Part shown: positions 1 to 7,034 of the stretch, one piece after another
Layout: each line of letters starts with the position of its first letter
Position numbering within the stretch: the first letter of the stretch is position 1
Assembly (NCBI GenBank): GCA_034716535.1
Contig: JAYEJW010000204.1
Coordinates: 1-13,405, forward strand
Direction: 5' to 3'
Length of the DNA stretch: 13,405 nucleotides
Source: JAYEJW01 sp034716535
GTDB taxonomy: Bacteria; Pseudomonadota; Gammaproteobacteria; Chromatiales; Chromatiaceae
Position numbers and translations under genes: made by a program
Notes under the pieces: generated by a model
The model's database searches: none
What the model was told of the DNA's origin: nothing
What the model saw: the letters and a program-made list of their open reading frames with translations, nothing else

Positions 1-1
1 C

Positions 2-109
2 ATCTCCTTCTGGGACTATCTGGGTGACCGCATCGGACAGAACGGAAACATCGCGCCATTGCCCGATATCATCCGCGAGCGCGCCGCAGCGGCGAGCGTA
101 GTGCCCTGA
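2..109 (+). CDS. C-terminal end of a probable IS transposase (partial)
   Basis: An open frame enters from the left edge and stops at TGA 107-109, giving 35 residues. The piece contains SFWDYLGDRI followed by APLPDIIRERA. From memory, this FW-x-YL-x-DR(I/L) ... PPL-x-(D/E)-(L/I)IR-x-R ending resembles the C-terminus of transposases common in sulfur-oxidising gammaproteobacteria; that assignment rests on pattern only. The next gene starts only 20 bp after the stop, leaving little room for a terminal inverted repeat, so either the element is truncated or this is not a transposase. The N-terminal part lies outside the window. Confidence 0.45.
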   Translation: MSFWDYLGDRIGQNGNIAPLPDIIRERAAAASVVP

Positions 110-129
110 GATATTGAGAAGTTACGAAA

Positions 130-1878
130 ATGCCTTCAACTGCAGGCAACGGGGGACCTCGAGCGCTTCCGGCTCCTGACGCGGCCGGTGTGGTCGCCCA
201 GCTCGAGCGCATACTGTCGAGTCGGGCTTTCGCGGAGTGCCAACGCTCTCAGCAGTTTCTCCGCTACGTCGTCGAGGAGACGCTGGCGGGCCGGGCCGGG
301 CGTATCAAGGGCGTGACGATCGCCAACGAGGCGTTCGACTTCGAGGATCCGGGGCAGGCGCAGACCAGCACCGTGGTGCGTGTCGAGGCGGGCCGGCTGC
401 GGCGGCGGCTGGAAGACTACTACGCGGCTGATGGCCATGGAGACCCGATACACATCAGCATCCGCAAGGGCAGTTACGTACCCACCTTTGAGCCCCTCGC
501 TGCAGCAGAAGCGAACCGGTATCAACAGCCGTCTCACGCACTTCCGGAGTTGCCGCCGTGGAGCCGGCGATTCGCTCCCAGGCCAGCGCATATCGCAGTG
601 CTCGTCATGCTGTTCGCGACTGCAGTCCTCGTCTGGTGGATCCTACCGCACCGAGAGGCGGCTGACCGGTCCGTACCTGAGGTTCCGAGCAGACCCGCGA
701 TTGCTGTGTTGCCGTTCGGGGACGCGACAAGCGACGGCGGGCGAACGGCGCTGGCAGCCGGGCTGACGGAAGACATCATCACCGACCTTTCCAGACTCTC
801 CGGTATCGACATCATCGCGCTCTCGTCGGTGCGCCCTTATCTGGAGAGGAAGGCGACCCCCCAGCAGATACGCCGCGAGCTCGGGGTGACCCACGTCCTG
901 TACGGAAGCATCCGCGGTACGCCCGATCAGTTGCGGGTGACGGCGCAACTGTACGAGACTGAATCCGGCAACGAGGTGTGGGCTCAGCGTTTCGACCGAA
1001 AACTGACCGACCCCCTCGCATTACAGGATGAGCTGGCGGTCAGGATCGTCGAGGGTATGGCGGTCGGTTTTCGAGGCGACGAACGCGAACCGCTGCATCG
1101 GGGGCGCGTGGAAAACGCGCAGGCCCGTGCGCTCTACAGGCAGGCGCTCGATCTGGTGAACCCGCCGAATGACGTCGGACGGCTGTTGGCCGCCCGTCGG
1201 GCCTTCGAACGGGTGATCGAGATCGACCCCGACTTTGCCGGCGGATACGCGGGCGCGGGCTACACGCACGCATTCATGGTCTTCTGGGGGAGGAGCGAAT
1301 CTCCCGAAGAGGACACACGCAAGGCATTCGAGCTATCGGAGCGAGCGCTCGAGTTGGACCCCTCTTTCGGGCTGGCGTACAGCACACAGGCTTTTGCCTA
1401 TCAATCGCGCAGGGATTTCGACAATGCTTTGGCCGCTTCAAGCAAGTCAATCGAGGTAGAGCCCAACGATCCCTACGTCTCCGTCTACTATGCCGCGGTG
1501 CTCTTGAGCTCCGGAGAAGCCGACCGGGGTATAGATTATGCCAAGCGAGCCCTGCGCCTGGACCCGCTGGCTCCCCGGACGCCTTATTTGAACATCCTTG
1601 GAATCGCCAACTTTCATGCTGGCAACTATCAGGAGGCCTTAGACGCCTTTCGCCGCAACATCGAGCGCGGAGGTCCCTTCGGTGCGCACATACAGTGCTA
1701 TGTGACCGCGACCTATGCCCATCTCGGACGCATCGACGAGGCGCGGGAGAACCTCGAGACGTTGCGCTTGTACAAGGACGGCTTTTCCTGGGAAGACTGG
1801 ATTCGGCGTTGGATGAAGGAGCCTGAGGAAGCGGAGCGGCTCCTGGCGCCGCTGCGAACCCTGTCCAGCGAGCCCTGA
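130..1878 (+). CDS. Membrane-anchored TolB-N/TPR protein of the 'adenylate cyclase-like' regulator type
   Basis: A 582-residue protein with three parts. Residues about 20-120 form the domain often found at the N-terminus of proteins annotated as adenylate cyclase or TPR regulator (FLRYVVEETLAGRA, VRVEAGRLRRRLEDYY, RKGSYVPTFE); it looks like a winged-helix DNA- or protein-binding module. Residues about 153-173 are one hydrophobic TM helix. Residues about 187-313 match the TolB-N/FlgO-like fold (PAIAVLPFGD, GLTEDIITDLSRL, THVLYGSIR, VWAQRFDR). The rest, about 330-575, is TPR-like helix pairs ending in ALELDPSF, IEVEPNDP and ALRLDPLAP. There is no class III cyclase catalytic domain, so a cyclase label would be wrong. 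GAGAAG sits 8 nt before the ATG. A sensor or regulator that puts the TPR region across the membrane from the N-terminal domain is inference; the target is unknown. Confidence 0.85.
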   Translation: MPSTAGNGGPRALPAPDAAGVVAQLERILSSRAFAECQRSQQFLRYVVEETLAGRAGRIKGVTIANEAFDFEDPGQAQTSTVVRVEAGRLRRRLEDYYAADGHGDPIHISIRKGSYVPTFEPLAAAEANRYQQPSHALPELPPWSRRFAPRPAHIAVLVMLFATAVLVWWILPHREAADRSVPEVPSRPAIAVLPFGDATSDGGRTALAAGLTEDIITDLSRLSGIDIIALSSVRPYLERKATPQQIRRELGVTHVLYGSIRGTPDQLRVTAQLYETESGNEVWAQRFDRKLTDPLALQDELAVRIVEGMAVGFRGDEREPLHRGRVENAQARALYRQALDLVNPPNDVGRLLAARRAFERVIEIDPDFAGGYAGAGYTHAFMVFWGRSESPEEDTRKAFELSERALELDPSFGLAYSTQAFAYQSRRDFDNALAASSKSIEVEPNDPYVSVYYAAVLLSSGEADRGIDYAKRALRLDPLAPRTPYLNILGIANFHAGNYQEALDAFRRNIERGGPFGAHIQCYVTATYAHLGRIDEARENLETLRLYKDGFSWEDWIRRWMKEPEEAERLLAPLRTLSSEP

Positions 1879-1909
1879 TAGTGATAGCCACCATCGAGAT
1901 CGAAGCGCC

Positions 1910-2356
1910 ATGGACTACTTCATCATCAAGGGTACGGTCGATGGGATCTCGGATACCGGTCTGGCAACCGAGTTCGGGCCGGGAAACGTGGTCGGGATGG
2001 TCCCACACATCATGGGGGTTCCTCATCCTGGTGGATTGTTCCTTTTCAACTTTCCTGAAGCCCTGGCCAGTTCGGCAAACATGCGCCTTCAGGGCTGGGG
2101 GAAACAAAGGATCTTTCTGCTTTGGTTCTCGCTGATGGTTATCACGGCGGTGGGGGCTGGGGCCGGATTCGTGCTCGCAGATTCGCTGAGTCACGCCTGG
2201 TTGATTTTTGCCGAAGGGCTGGCGGCGGGGGCAATGCTCACCATGATCGCCGCCGCGATGATTCCGGAGGCCGTTCACAGGGGTAAAGCCAACATGGTGG
2301 GTTTGAGCACACTCGCCGGCTTTCTTGCGGCCATATCTTTCAAGCTCCTGGAATAG
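1910..2356 (+). CDS. ZIP-family metal transporter, C-terminal fragment (5'-truncated)
   Basis: The 148-residue ORF matches only the C-terminal half of ZIP (Zn/Fe-type divalent cation) permeases. NFPEALASS (47-55) is the metal-site motif region, followed by helices at about 68-90, 95-120 (EGLAAGAMLTMIA, then MIPEA) and 126-147 (GLSTLAGFLAAISFKLLE). ZIP proteins are normally about 250 residues or more with 8 helices, and the first helices are absent here. DGISDT at 11-16 could be a degenerate DGIPES motif of the preceding helix, but the next 30 residues are rich in Gly and Pro (GVPHPGG) and do not read as a helix. No convincing ribosome binding site precedes the ATG. A non-functional remnant is the likeliest reading; it begins 31 bp after the regulator gene and ends 9 bp before the hydrolase gene. 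Confidence 0.7.
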   Translation: MDYFIIKGTVDGISDTGLATEFGPGNVVGMVPHIMGVPHPGGLFLFNFPEALASSANMRLQGWGKQRIFLLWFSLMVITAVGAGAGFVLADSLSHAWLIFAEGLAAGAMLTMIAAAMIPEAVHRGKANMVGLSTLAGFLAAISFKLLE

Positions 2357-2365
2357 CAGTGAGTA

Positions 2366-4480
2366 ATGAGCCGAAACGTCGGCTCTACATTGATGGTTGG
2401 CGATCGCTACCTATCACTGAACGACCGCTGTCAGGATCCAACCGCCGTCCTGTTCGCGGGCCTGCTCCTCGCGTATCTGGCGGTGTTCCCCGCCGGCGCC
2501 GAAGGCTTCTCACCAAGTGCGGCGCAGCAGATCGCCGCGCGGCGATCGCCACCTCGGGAAGAGGATGTCGGGCCGTTTCTGGACCGTACCCTGAATGCCC
2601 AGCTCGCGCTCCATGGAATCCCAGGTGCCGCGGTGGCCATCGTGCAGGGTGGCAAGATTCTCCATCTCGGTGGCTACGGCCAGGCAGACCTTCAACAGGG
2701 CAAGCCGGTCTCGGCGGAAACGACCCTGTTCCGAACCGGCTCGGTGTCGAAACTCTTCACCTGGACCGCCGTGATGCAGCTCGTGGAGCAGGGAAACCTC
2801 GATCTGCACGCCGATGTCAACCAGTACCTAACCCTTCATGACACCCGTGTCGCCGCGGAGGATGAACACACCGGTCCCTTGAAGGGTTTCCCCTCACCCC
2901 TAACCCTCTCTCCGGCGGGGCGAGGGGGACGACGGGCGCCTCCGGCGCGGATTGACAGGATCGCTGCCGTCCAGATCCCCGCCAATTACCCCGAGCCCGT
3001 CACGCTCGCACATCTTCTGACCCACACCGCCGGGTTCGAGGACCGGGCGTTCGGGTTTTACGCACGAACCGCAGCGGATCTACAGCCCTTGGGCGCATTC
3101 CTCGCGGCTCACATGCCGGCAAGGATCTTTCCGCCGGGTGAGGTATCGGCCTACGCCAACTACGGTGCATCCCTGGCTGGGCACATCATCGAACGGGTCT
3201 CTGGCCTCCCTTTCGAGGGTTACATCGAGCAGCACATCCTGGACCCGCTGGGAATGTCCAGCAGCAGCTTCCGCCAGCCCTTGCCGCCGGAGCTCGCGGC
3301 GCGGCTGGCCACCGGCTACCGCGTCTCGTTAGAGCCGGGCGACTTCGAATGGGACCTGGCCGTCCCCGCCGGCGCCCTGTCCGCCACGGCGGCGGATATG
3401 GCGCGGTTCCTGATCGCCCATCTGCAGAAGGGACGCTTCGGAACAACGCGAATCCTTCGGGAGCATACGGCGGAGGCGATGCAACGGCGCCAGTTCACCA
3501 ACCATCCCGCCGTGAGCGGGCTGACTTACGGTTTCCAGGAGCTCCACATCGCCGGCCACCGCGTTCTGGCCCAGCCCGGCGACATGCTGCACTTCACCGC
3601 CGCCTTGTTCCTGCTTCCCGAGCACGACCTCGGGCTCTATGTCGCCTACAATCGGGGCCGCGCCGCGGACGCCCCGATGGAGCTGCTGCAGACCTTTGTG
3701 GGTCGGTTCTTCGCTTCCCCGCCCTGGCTACTGTCGGCTCCGGTAGCGATGTCCGACAGTGATGTCGGCCGCTTTGCAGGCAGCTACCGCAGCACACGGC
3801 GCAACGAGACGGGCTTGAAGAAGCTCCAGAAGCTCTTCACCCCGGTGCGTGTGCGCGTCGCTGGACCCGGCGTGCTGCACATCTCGGGACTGGCGGTAGT
3901 GCCGGAGTCGCTGTGGATCGAGACGGAGCGCGGCGTCTTTCGCGATCGATCGAGTCCGGAGATCCTGGCGTTCCGCGAGGACGCCTCCGGGCGCGCGACC
4001 CACCTTTTTGAAGGCAATTTCCCGATCGCCGGTTACACCCGACTCCCCTGGTACGGCGCCCCGGAGCTCCATTACGCCCTCCTGGCGATCTGCACGCCGC
4101 TCTTCTTTCTCACCCCGCTCGGCTGGTCGGTCAGCCTCCTCCGCCACCCCTACCGCGGCGGCGCCCTGCTTGCTCAGCGGGCGCGCGTTGCGGCCGGCTC
4201 CATGTGCGTGGTGAACCTGCTCTTTCTGGCTGGAATAGTCGTGGTAATCGCGAAGGGGCGCGAGCTACTCTTCGGGATCACACCGCTCGCGCGGGCCGTG
4301 CTGCTCTTGCCCCTGCTGTCCGCAGTGCTGACGGGCCTCACCTTGGTCCTTGCCGCCATCGCCTGGAGACGCGGCTACTGGAGCCTGTGGGGCCGCCTAC
4401 ATTACTCGGTTGTCGCCCTATTCGGACTCGCCTTCATCGGATCGTTACACTACTGGAATCTACTGGGATTCAGGCTCTGA
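2366..4480 (+). CDS. Serine hydrolase (class C beta-lactamase/PBP fold) with four C-terminal TM helices; degenerate third motif
   Basis: A 704-residue envelope protein. Residues 26-46 are a signal peptide or anchor ending AGAEG. The catalytic domain (about 65-450) shows the nucleophile motif S126-V-S-K129 (RTGSVSKLF), the conserved HLLTHTAGFEDR (216-227) and the second motif Y263-A-N265. The third motif, normally H-x-G (typically GHGGDT in this subfamily), reads AQPGDM at 402-407, so the His is Gln403. Residues about 156-202 look like an extra stretch compared with relatives; it contains a G/C-rich palindrome at DNA level. After a linker domain (about 460-560) come four predicted TM helices (about 569-591, 608-629, 642-665, 680-698), as in larger members of the family. 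Substrate is unknown (peptide, ester or lactam). ATG 2366 was chosen as the longest start; ATG 2393 would also keep the signal. No strong Shine-Dalgarno is visible. Confidence 0.85.
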   Translation: MSRNVGSTLMVGDRYLSLNDRCQDPTAVLFAGLLLAYLAVFPAGAEGFSPSAAQQIAARRSPPREEDVGPFLDRTLNAQLALHGIPGAAVAIVQGGKILHLGGYGQADLQQGKPVSAETTLFRTGSVSKLFTWTAVMQLVEQGNLDLHADVNQYLTLHDTRVAAEDEHTGPLKGFPSPLTLSPAGRGGRRAPPARIDRIAAVQIPANYPEPVTLAHLLTHTAGFEDRAFGFYARTAADLQPLGAFLAAHMPARIFPPGEVSAYANYGASLAGHIIERVSGLPFEGYIEQHILDPLGMSSSSFRQPLPPELAARLATGYRVSLEPGDFEWDLAVPAGALSATAADMARFLIAHLQKGRFGTTRILREHTAEAMQRRQFTNHPAVSGLTYGFQELHIAGHRVLAQPGDMLHFTAALFLLPEHDLGLYVAYNRGRAADAPMELLQTFVGRFFASPPWLLSAPVAMSDSDVGRFAGSYRSTRRNETGLKKLQKLFTPVRVRVAGPGVLHISGLAVVPESLWIETERGVFRDRSSPEILAFREDASGRATHLFEGNFPIAGYTRLPWYGAPELHYALLAICTPLFFLTPLGWSVSLLRHPYRGGALLAQRARVAAGSMCVVNLLFLAGIVVVIAKGRELLFGITPLARAVLLLPLLSAVLTGLTLVLAAIAWRRGYWSLWGRLHYSVVALFGLAFIGSLHYWNLLGFRL
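2890..2927. repeat. CCCTCACCCC-type palindromic (REP-like) repeat inside the hydrolase gene
   Basis: The arms CCCCTCACCCC (2890-2900) and GGGGCGAGGGG (2917-2927) pair over 11 bp with one mismatch, around a 16-nt loop containing TAACCCTCTC. This is the signature of the widespread proteobacterial intergenic palindrome reading roughly CCCTCACCC(C)TAACCCTCTCCC...GGGCGAGGGG. Here it lies in the reading frame of the serine hydrolase and encodes about residues 175-188, without creating a stop. A GC-rich dyad, GGGCGCC/GGCGC, follows at 2934-2947. An 8-bp CTAACCCT occurs at 2828-2835 and again in the loop at 2900-2907, which may be chance. Confidence 0.7.
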
Positions 4481-4858
4481 ACAGCTGAGCGCAAATCGGT
4501 CCCAGGGCGGACCGGCAGCCAAGAGCTGCGCCGCCAGCTGCGAGGGGTCGAAGCGCCCGTAGACGCTGGACTCATCCCACAGGCGCAGAGCCTGCCGGAC
4601 CCGATCGAGGCGAAAGCGGCCACCCCCTGTCACCGCAAGCTCGGGGTGATCCACGACCAGGTTTTCTGCGTCCTCCCAACGGTGAGGTATGCCCTGCTCC
4701 GAGAGAAAGCGCGCGAGGATCTGATTGTGGTAGCGGTACTCGGTGGCGGCGGCGAACAGCAGAAAGTCCCGACGAGCCAACCTGAGCTGCAGGAACTTGC
4801 CCTCCATCGGCGCATCGCCGTCGCTCTGGGTCGGATAGGCCAGGATCAGAGTGCGCAC
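4460..4858 (-). CDS. Janus/Ocnus family protein (phosphohistidine-phosphatase-like)
   Basis: 132 residues from a GTG start at 4858. The pattern fits the Janus/Ocnus family (animal relative PHPT1, a phosphohistidine phosphatase): hydrophobic strand DFLLFAAA, then EYRYHNQILARFL with His44 at the place of the catalytic His of PHPT1 (YHADI), then VTGGGRFRLD (77-85) matching the GGGRI strand, then SSVYGRFDPSQL (98-108) matching the YGYS-x-x-YG segment and the helix after it. Assignment is by remembered motif order, and phosphatase activity is not shown. The start overlaps the stop of a possible 39-codon ORF, suggesting coupling. The gene's tail overlaps the convergent hydrolase gene by 21 bp (4460-4480), so no terminator fits between them. 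Confidence 0.6.
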   Translation of the reverse strand: MRTLILAYPTQSDGDAPMEGKFLQLRLARRDFLLFAAATEYRYHNQILARFLSEQGIPHRWEDAENLVVDHPELAVTGGGRFRLDRVRQALRLWDESSVYGRFDPSQLAAQLLAAGPPWDRFALSCSEPESQ

Positions 4859-4965
4859 TGCCCAAGAAGCTCGACAAGTCGGCAGCGGATGCGCCCGAGC
4901 CCGTCTGCCCCCAGCTCGAGACCTTGGACGCCGAGTTCGCTAGAGAAATCGGTATGGCTGGACAC
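4846..4965 (-). CDS. Possible 39-codon ORF coupled to the Janus/Ocnus gene
   Basis: Starting at GTG 4965, this frame encodes 39 residues, including SSELGVQGLELG and GRIRCRLVELLGQCAL, and stops at TGA 4846-4848, inside the first codons of the Janus/Ocnus gene. AGGTGAAAG lies upstream, ending 9 nt before the GTG, a reasonable ribosome binding site. The composition (regular Leu/Gly/Glu, a plausible amphipathic C-terminal helix) looks protein-like, unlike the Ser/Arg-rich readings in the other frames. I recognise no family. It could be a leader peptide that couples translation, the tail of a decayed gene, or chance. Confidence 0.35.
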   Translation of the reverse strand: MSSHTDFSSELGVQGLELGADGLGRIRCRLVELLGQCAL

Positions 4966-5048
4966 TGGCAAGAGCTTTCACCTGCGTGAATCAGCCTCCG
5001 CGTAAGCCCGATGTTGACCGCTCGATTCTGCGGCGAGACGACAACAGG

Positions 5049-5747
5049 CTACCGGGGCCGCGTATTGTACCGCCGATCGATCTTTGCGAGCGCCCGGGCT
5101 GAGTTTTTCTCGAGCCACCGGACAACTTCCGGAGATACTCGGCCCTGCAGCTCGTCAAAGGCCGAACCCTCTTGGCCGAGAAGCGCGGAGGTGCCGAAGA
5201 TCCCCAGCGCATCCCCGGCATTCTCGTAAAAGGACTTGGTCCGCAAGGCGTCGATTCGCGCCTTGAGCTCCGTTTCCAGGTGCGCGTCGAAACGGCGCGT
5301 AGCCTCGACGTAGACATCTCCGTTGTAGGCGAACACGAGCGGGAGATAGGGTGTAAACGCCTCCGGAAGATCGGCGAACGAGGCAAAGAGATCGGACTTG
5401 GCCACCAATTCCAAGGGACCCTCACCGTCAAGCTGCCTGGGCTCCAGCGTGGCGTAGTGCCCCAGGTTGACCTTGAGAAGCTCGCGGGCGGGCTGCCCGA
5501 GCCGGACAATGCGTCCCTCCCAGCAACAATCGGCACCGCCCCCGAACAGGGTGTAGCCGAGAACCGCATCATCGGTGTCAAGCACCGGCTCGCACCAGAG
5601 AGGGGCGATCGTCTGGGGCGACCAGGCTTCACGGAGCACTTCCAGCACGCGCACGCCATCCGGCGATTCGACGATCAGGCTGGCCTTCCCCGGCACTTGG
5701 CGCGGCTCGGGGTTCGACCAGGCGATCCGATAACCGCCGCAGGCCAT
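5049..5747 (-). CDS. Uncharacterised protein with one FG-GAP-like segment, second gene of a pair
   Basis: 232 residues from ATG 5747; a GTG at 5768 gives 239 residues but has no ribosome binding site. I recognise no named family. RQLDGEGPLELVAKSDLFAS (about 105-124) resembles the DLDGDG-x-x-ELV-x-x-D-x-F pattern of FG-GAP/VCBS-like blades, and it is followed by VFAYNGDVYVEATRRF, the kind of strand seen after such blades in exported proteins. Cys3, Cys52 and the pair Cys74-Cys75 suggest disulphides in an extracytoplasmic setting, yet no signal peptide is visible. The ATG lies 4 nt after the stop of the preceding exported protein, with GGTGAG just before it, so the two are almost certainly co-transcribed and coupled. 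Residues about 155-180 and 205-230 look helical. Confidence 0.65.
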   Translation of the reverse strand: MACGGYRIAWSNPEPRQVPGKASLIVESPDGVRVLEVLREAWSPQTIAPLWCEPVLDTDDAVLGYTLFGGGADCCWEGRIVRLGQPARELLKVNLGHYATLEPRQLDGEGPLELVAKSDLFASFADLPEAFTPYLPLVFAYNGDVYVEATRRFDAHLETELKARIDALRTKSFYENAGDALGIFGTSALLGQEGSAFDELQGRVSPEVVRWLEKNSARALAKIDRRYNTRPR

Positions 5748-5751
5748 TGAC

Positions 5752-6789
5752 TCACCGGGCTCGACCACGGCCCGGACCAGCCAGCAGCCAGTAATCGAAC
5801 TCGGTCTCGCCTCGCCAGCAGTCCGAAACGCGGTATGTCTTCCCCAACTCGAGTGGTTGCGGATCGAGGAGATGCCCCCAGGGCTGCTGGGTTGCGTTTA
5901 CGCTGACGATCCGGACCCCCTTGCCCCGCATGCCTTGAGGCGAGATCAACTCGATCTTATAGCCGGGCTCGAAGATCGGCGCATCTCCGCCGACATAGCC
6001 TTGTCCGACACGGATTCTTGCGCTGACCTTGAATCTGGCGTCTTTCAGAACGCACCGGGGGTTTTCGGGCTGGAGCGCGGCGAGATGCGTTTCGTTGGGT
6101 TGCCGGGATGAAGGTTTTCCCGCCGCAGTAGCGCCAAGAGCATCGACGAGTGTGTTGTATAGGTCCCGAAAGTACGTCAACTGCTCCCGCAGGTTCATGA
6201 GGGAGATACGGTTGAGTAGCGAATAGGTGATGATGCTGTGTTCCGCGGACGACAACGTCGTTCCGACTTGGAGCGGTAAGACGCTGGAAGGCAAGTTTCT
6301 GCCCTTGAGAGCCGTGTCAAAAAACCCCCGCGTGGCCGGTAGGTAGTACACCGCTGCCATGGTCTCTTCCGGGGAGGTTGCCTGCTCGCAGGCACGGAAC
6401 TGAGCGAGGACCTGCAGCCAGCGGCGAAGCCGTTCGAGAAAGTCATCCCGGGCGCGATTCCGCATTCCCTCGAGTAGGCCACCGATGGCACAGCGCAGAG
6501 CCTCTTTGCGCGCGGTGCTCAGCAGCTCCGGAATTGCCTCCGGCGCATGCGTGATCCACGCTTGATCACCGGCTGCATCGAGGAAGGTCCCCCGAGTCCG
6601 GGACAGTGCGAAGAAACCCGCATAGACAACCGGGCCCTGTGTCTCAAGCAAGAAGTCGACGCGGGAGGTCATTGCTGCAGTGCAGGAAGACGAGCCTCCT
6701 GCGTGGGCTCCCGCGCCCGGCAGGAGAATCGCCAGGAGCAGAAAAACGAGCCTTACCCCCTCGTCAATTAGCCGCCTCATTTTTCTCAC
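5752..6789 (-). CDS. Uncharacterised exported protein, first gene of a pair
   Basis: 345 residues. The N-terminus is a classic Sec signal peptide: a basic start (MRKMRRL), a hydrophobic core VRLVFLLLAILLPGAG and likely cleavage after GAHA (about residue 30). The mature part is mostly helical up to about 220 (RRWLQVLAQFRACEQ, LREQLTYFRDLYNTLVDALG). It then has a Pro/Asn-rich linker and a beta-rich C-terminal domain (about 245-340; FKVSARIRVGQGYVGG, GVRIVSVNATQQPWG, KTYRVSDCWRGETEFDYWL). Cys36, Cys100, Cys134, Cys246 and Cys324 may form disulphides. The GTG at 6789 was chosen because GGAGG lies 7 nt upstream; ATG 6780 (with GGTGAG 4 nt before it) is the alternative. I know no family for it. Its neighbour starts 4 nt after its stop, so a common periplasmic or outer-membrane role is inferred. 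Confidence 0.7.
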   Translation of the reverse strand: MRKMRRLIDEGVRLVFLLLAILLPGAGAHAGGSSSCTAAMTSRVDFLLETQGPVVYAGFFALSRTRGTFLDAAGDQAWITHAPEAIPELLSTARKEALRCAIGGLLEGMRNRARDDFLERLRRWLQVLAQFRACEQATSPEETMAAVYYLPATRGFFDTALKGRNLPSSVLPLQVGTTLSSAEHSIITYSLLNRISLMNLREQLTYFRDLYNTLVDALGATAAGKPSSRQPNETHLAALQPENPRCVLKDARFKVSARIRVGQGYVGGDAPIFEPGYKIELISPQGMRGKGVRIVSVNATQQPWGHLLDPQPLELGKTYRVSDCWRGETEFDYWLLAGPGRGRAR

Positions 6790-6796
6790 CGACAGT

Positions 6797-6801
6797 CCTC
6801 C
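6797..6801 (-). promoter_or_regulatory. Ribosome binding site GGAGG of the exported protein
   Basis: On the minus strand GGAGG is followed by 7 nt (ACTGTCG) and then GTG at 6789. This near-ideal spacing favours the GTG start over the ATG three codons downstream. Confidence 0.65.
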
Positions 6802-6910
6802 GGACAGTTACAGCGACTTTCCCAGGTTTCGCAGAGACACGGTCGTGCCGCTTTTCTCCTGCTCCTTCCCAGGTAACCCAGGAAAACCGCGACCTTCTGC
6901 CCGAATCGCT

Positions 6911-7027
6911 CTACCGGCGGCTGAACGCGGTGCTCGGCAGTCCGTATCGGCGCTCGAAACGGTCGAGCAGGTCGAGGAAGCCGCCCGGCAGCCGCGCCCG
7001 CACTTCTTCGGCGATGGCACCGAGCAT
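6911..7027 (-). CDS. Small 38-residue ORF directly after CheR
   Basis: ATG 7027 to TAG 6911-6913 encodes 38 residues beginning MLGAIAEEVRARLPGG and continuing FLDLLDRFERRYGLP. It begins 15 nt after the CheR stop and has GAGGAGGG with 7-nt spacing, the best ribosome binding site in the window. The peptide is charged and amphipathic and should be mostly helical. Its (D/E)-x-FE-x-(K/R)YG(L/M) stretch resembles the N-terminal part of small antitoxin-like proteins that continue for another 30-40 residues, so it may be a truncated relative. That comparison is from memory and weak. It could also be a real small partner of CheR. Confidence 0.5.
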   Translation of the reverse strand: MLGAIAEEVRARLPGGFLDLLDRFERRYGLPSTAFSRR

Positions 7028-7034
7028 GGTTTCG

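Noticed and set aside
1274..2278. Minus-strand 334-residue open frame opposite the regulator and ZIP fragment
   Set aside because: It is Arg/Pro/Ser-rich shadow coding opposite well-supported TPR and ZIP sequence, with no recognisable domain.
5172..5750. Plus-strand 192-residue open frame opposite the FG-GAP-like gene
   Set aside because: It is the antisense reading of a gene with better protein-like composition and clear coupling to its neighbour; no ribosome binding site or motif.
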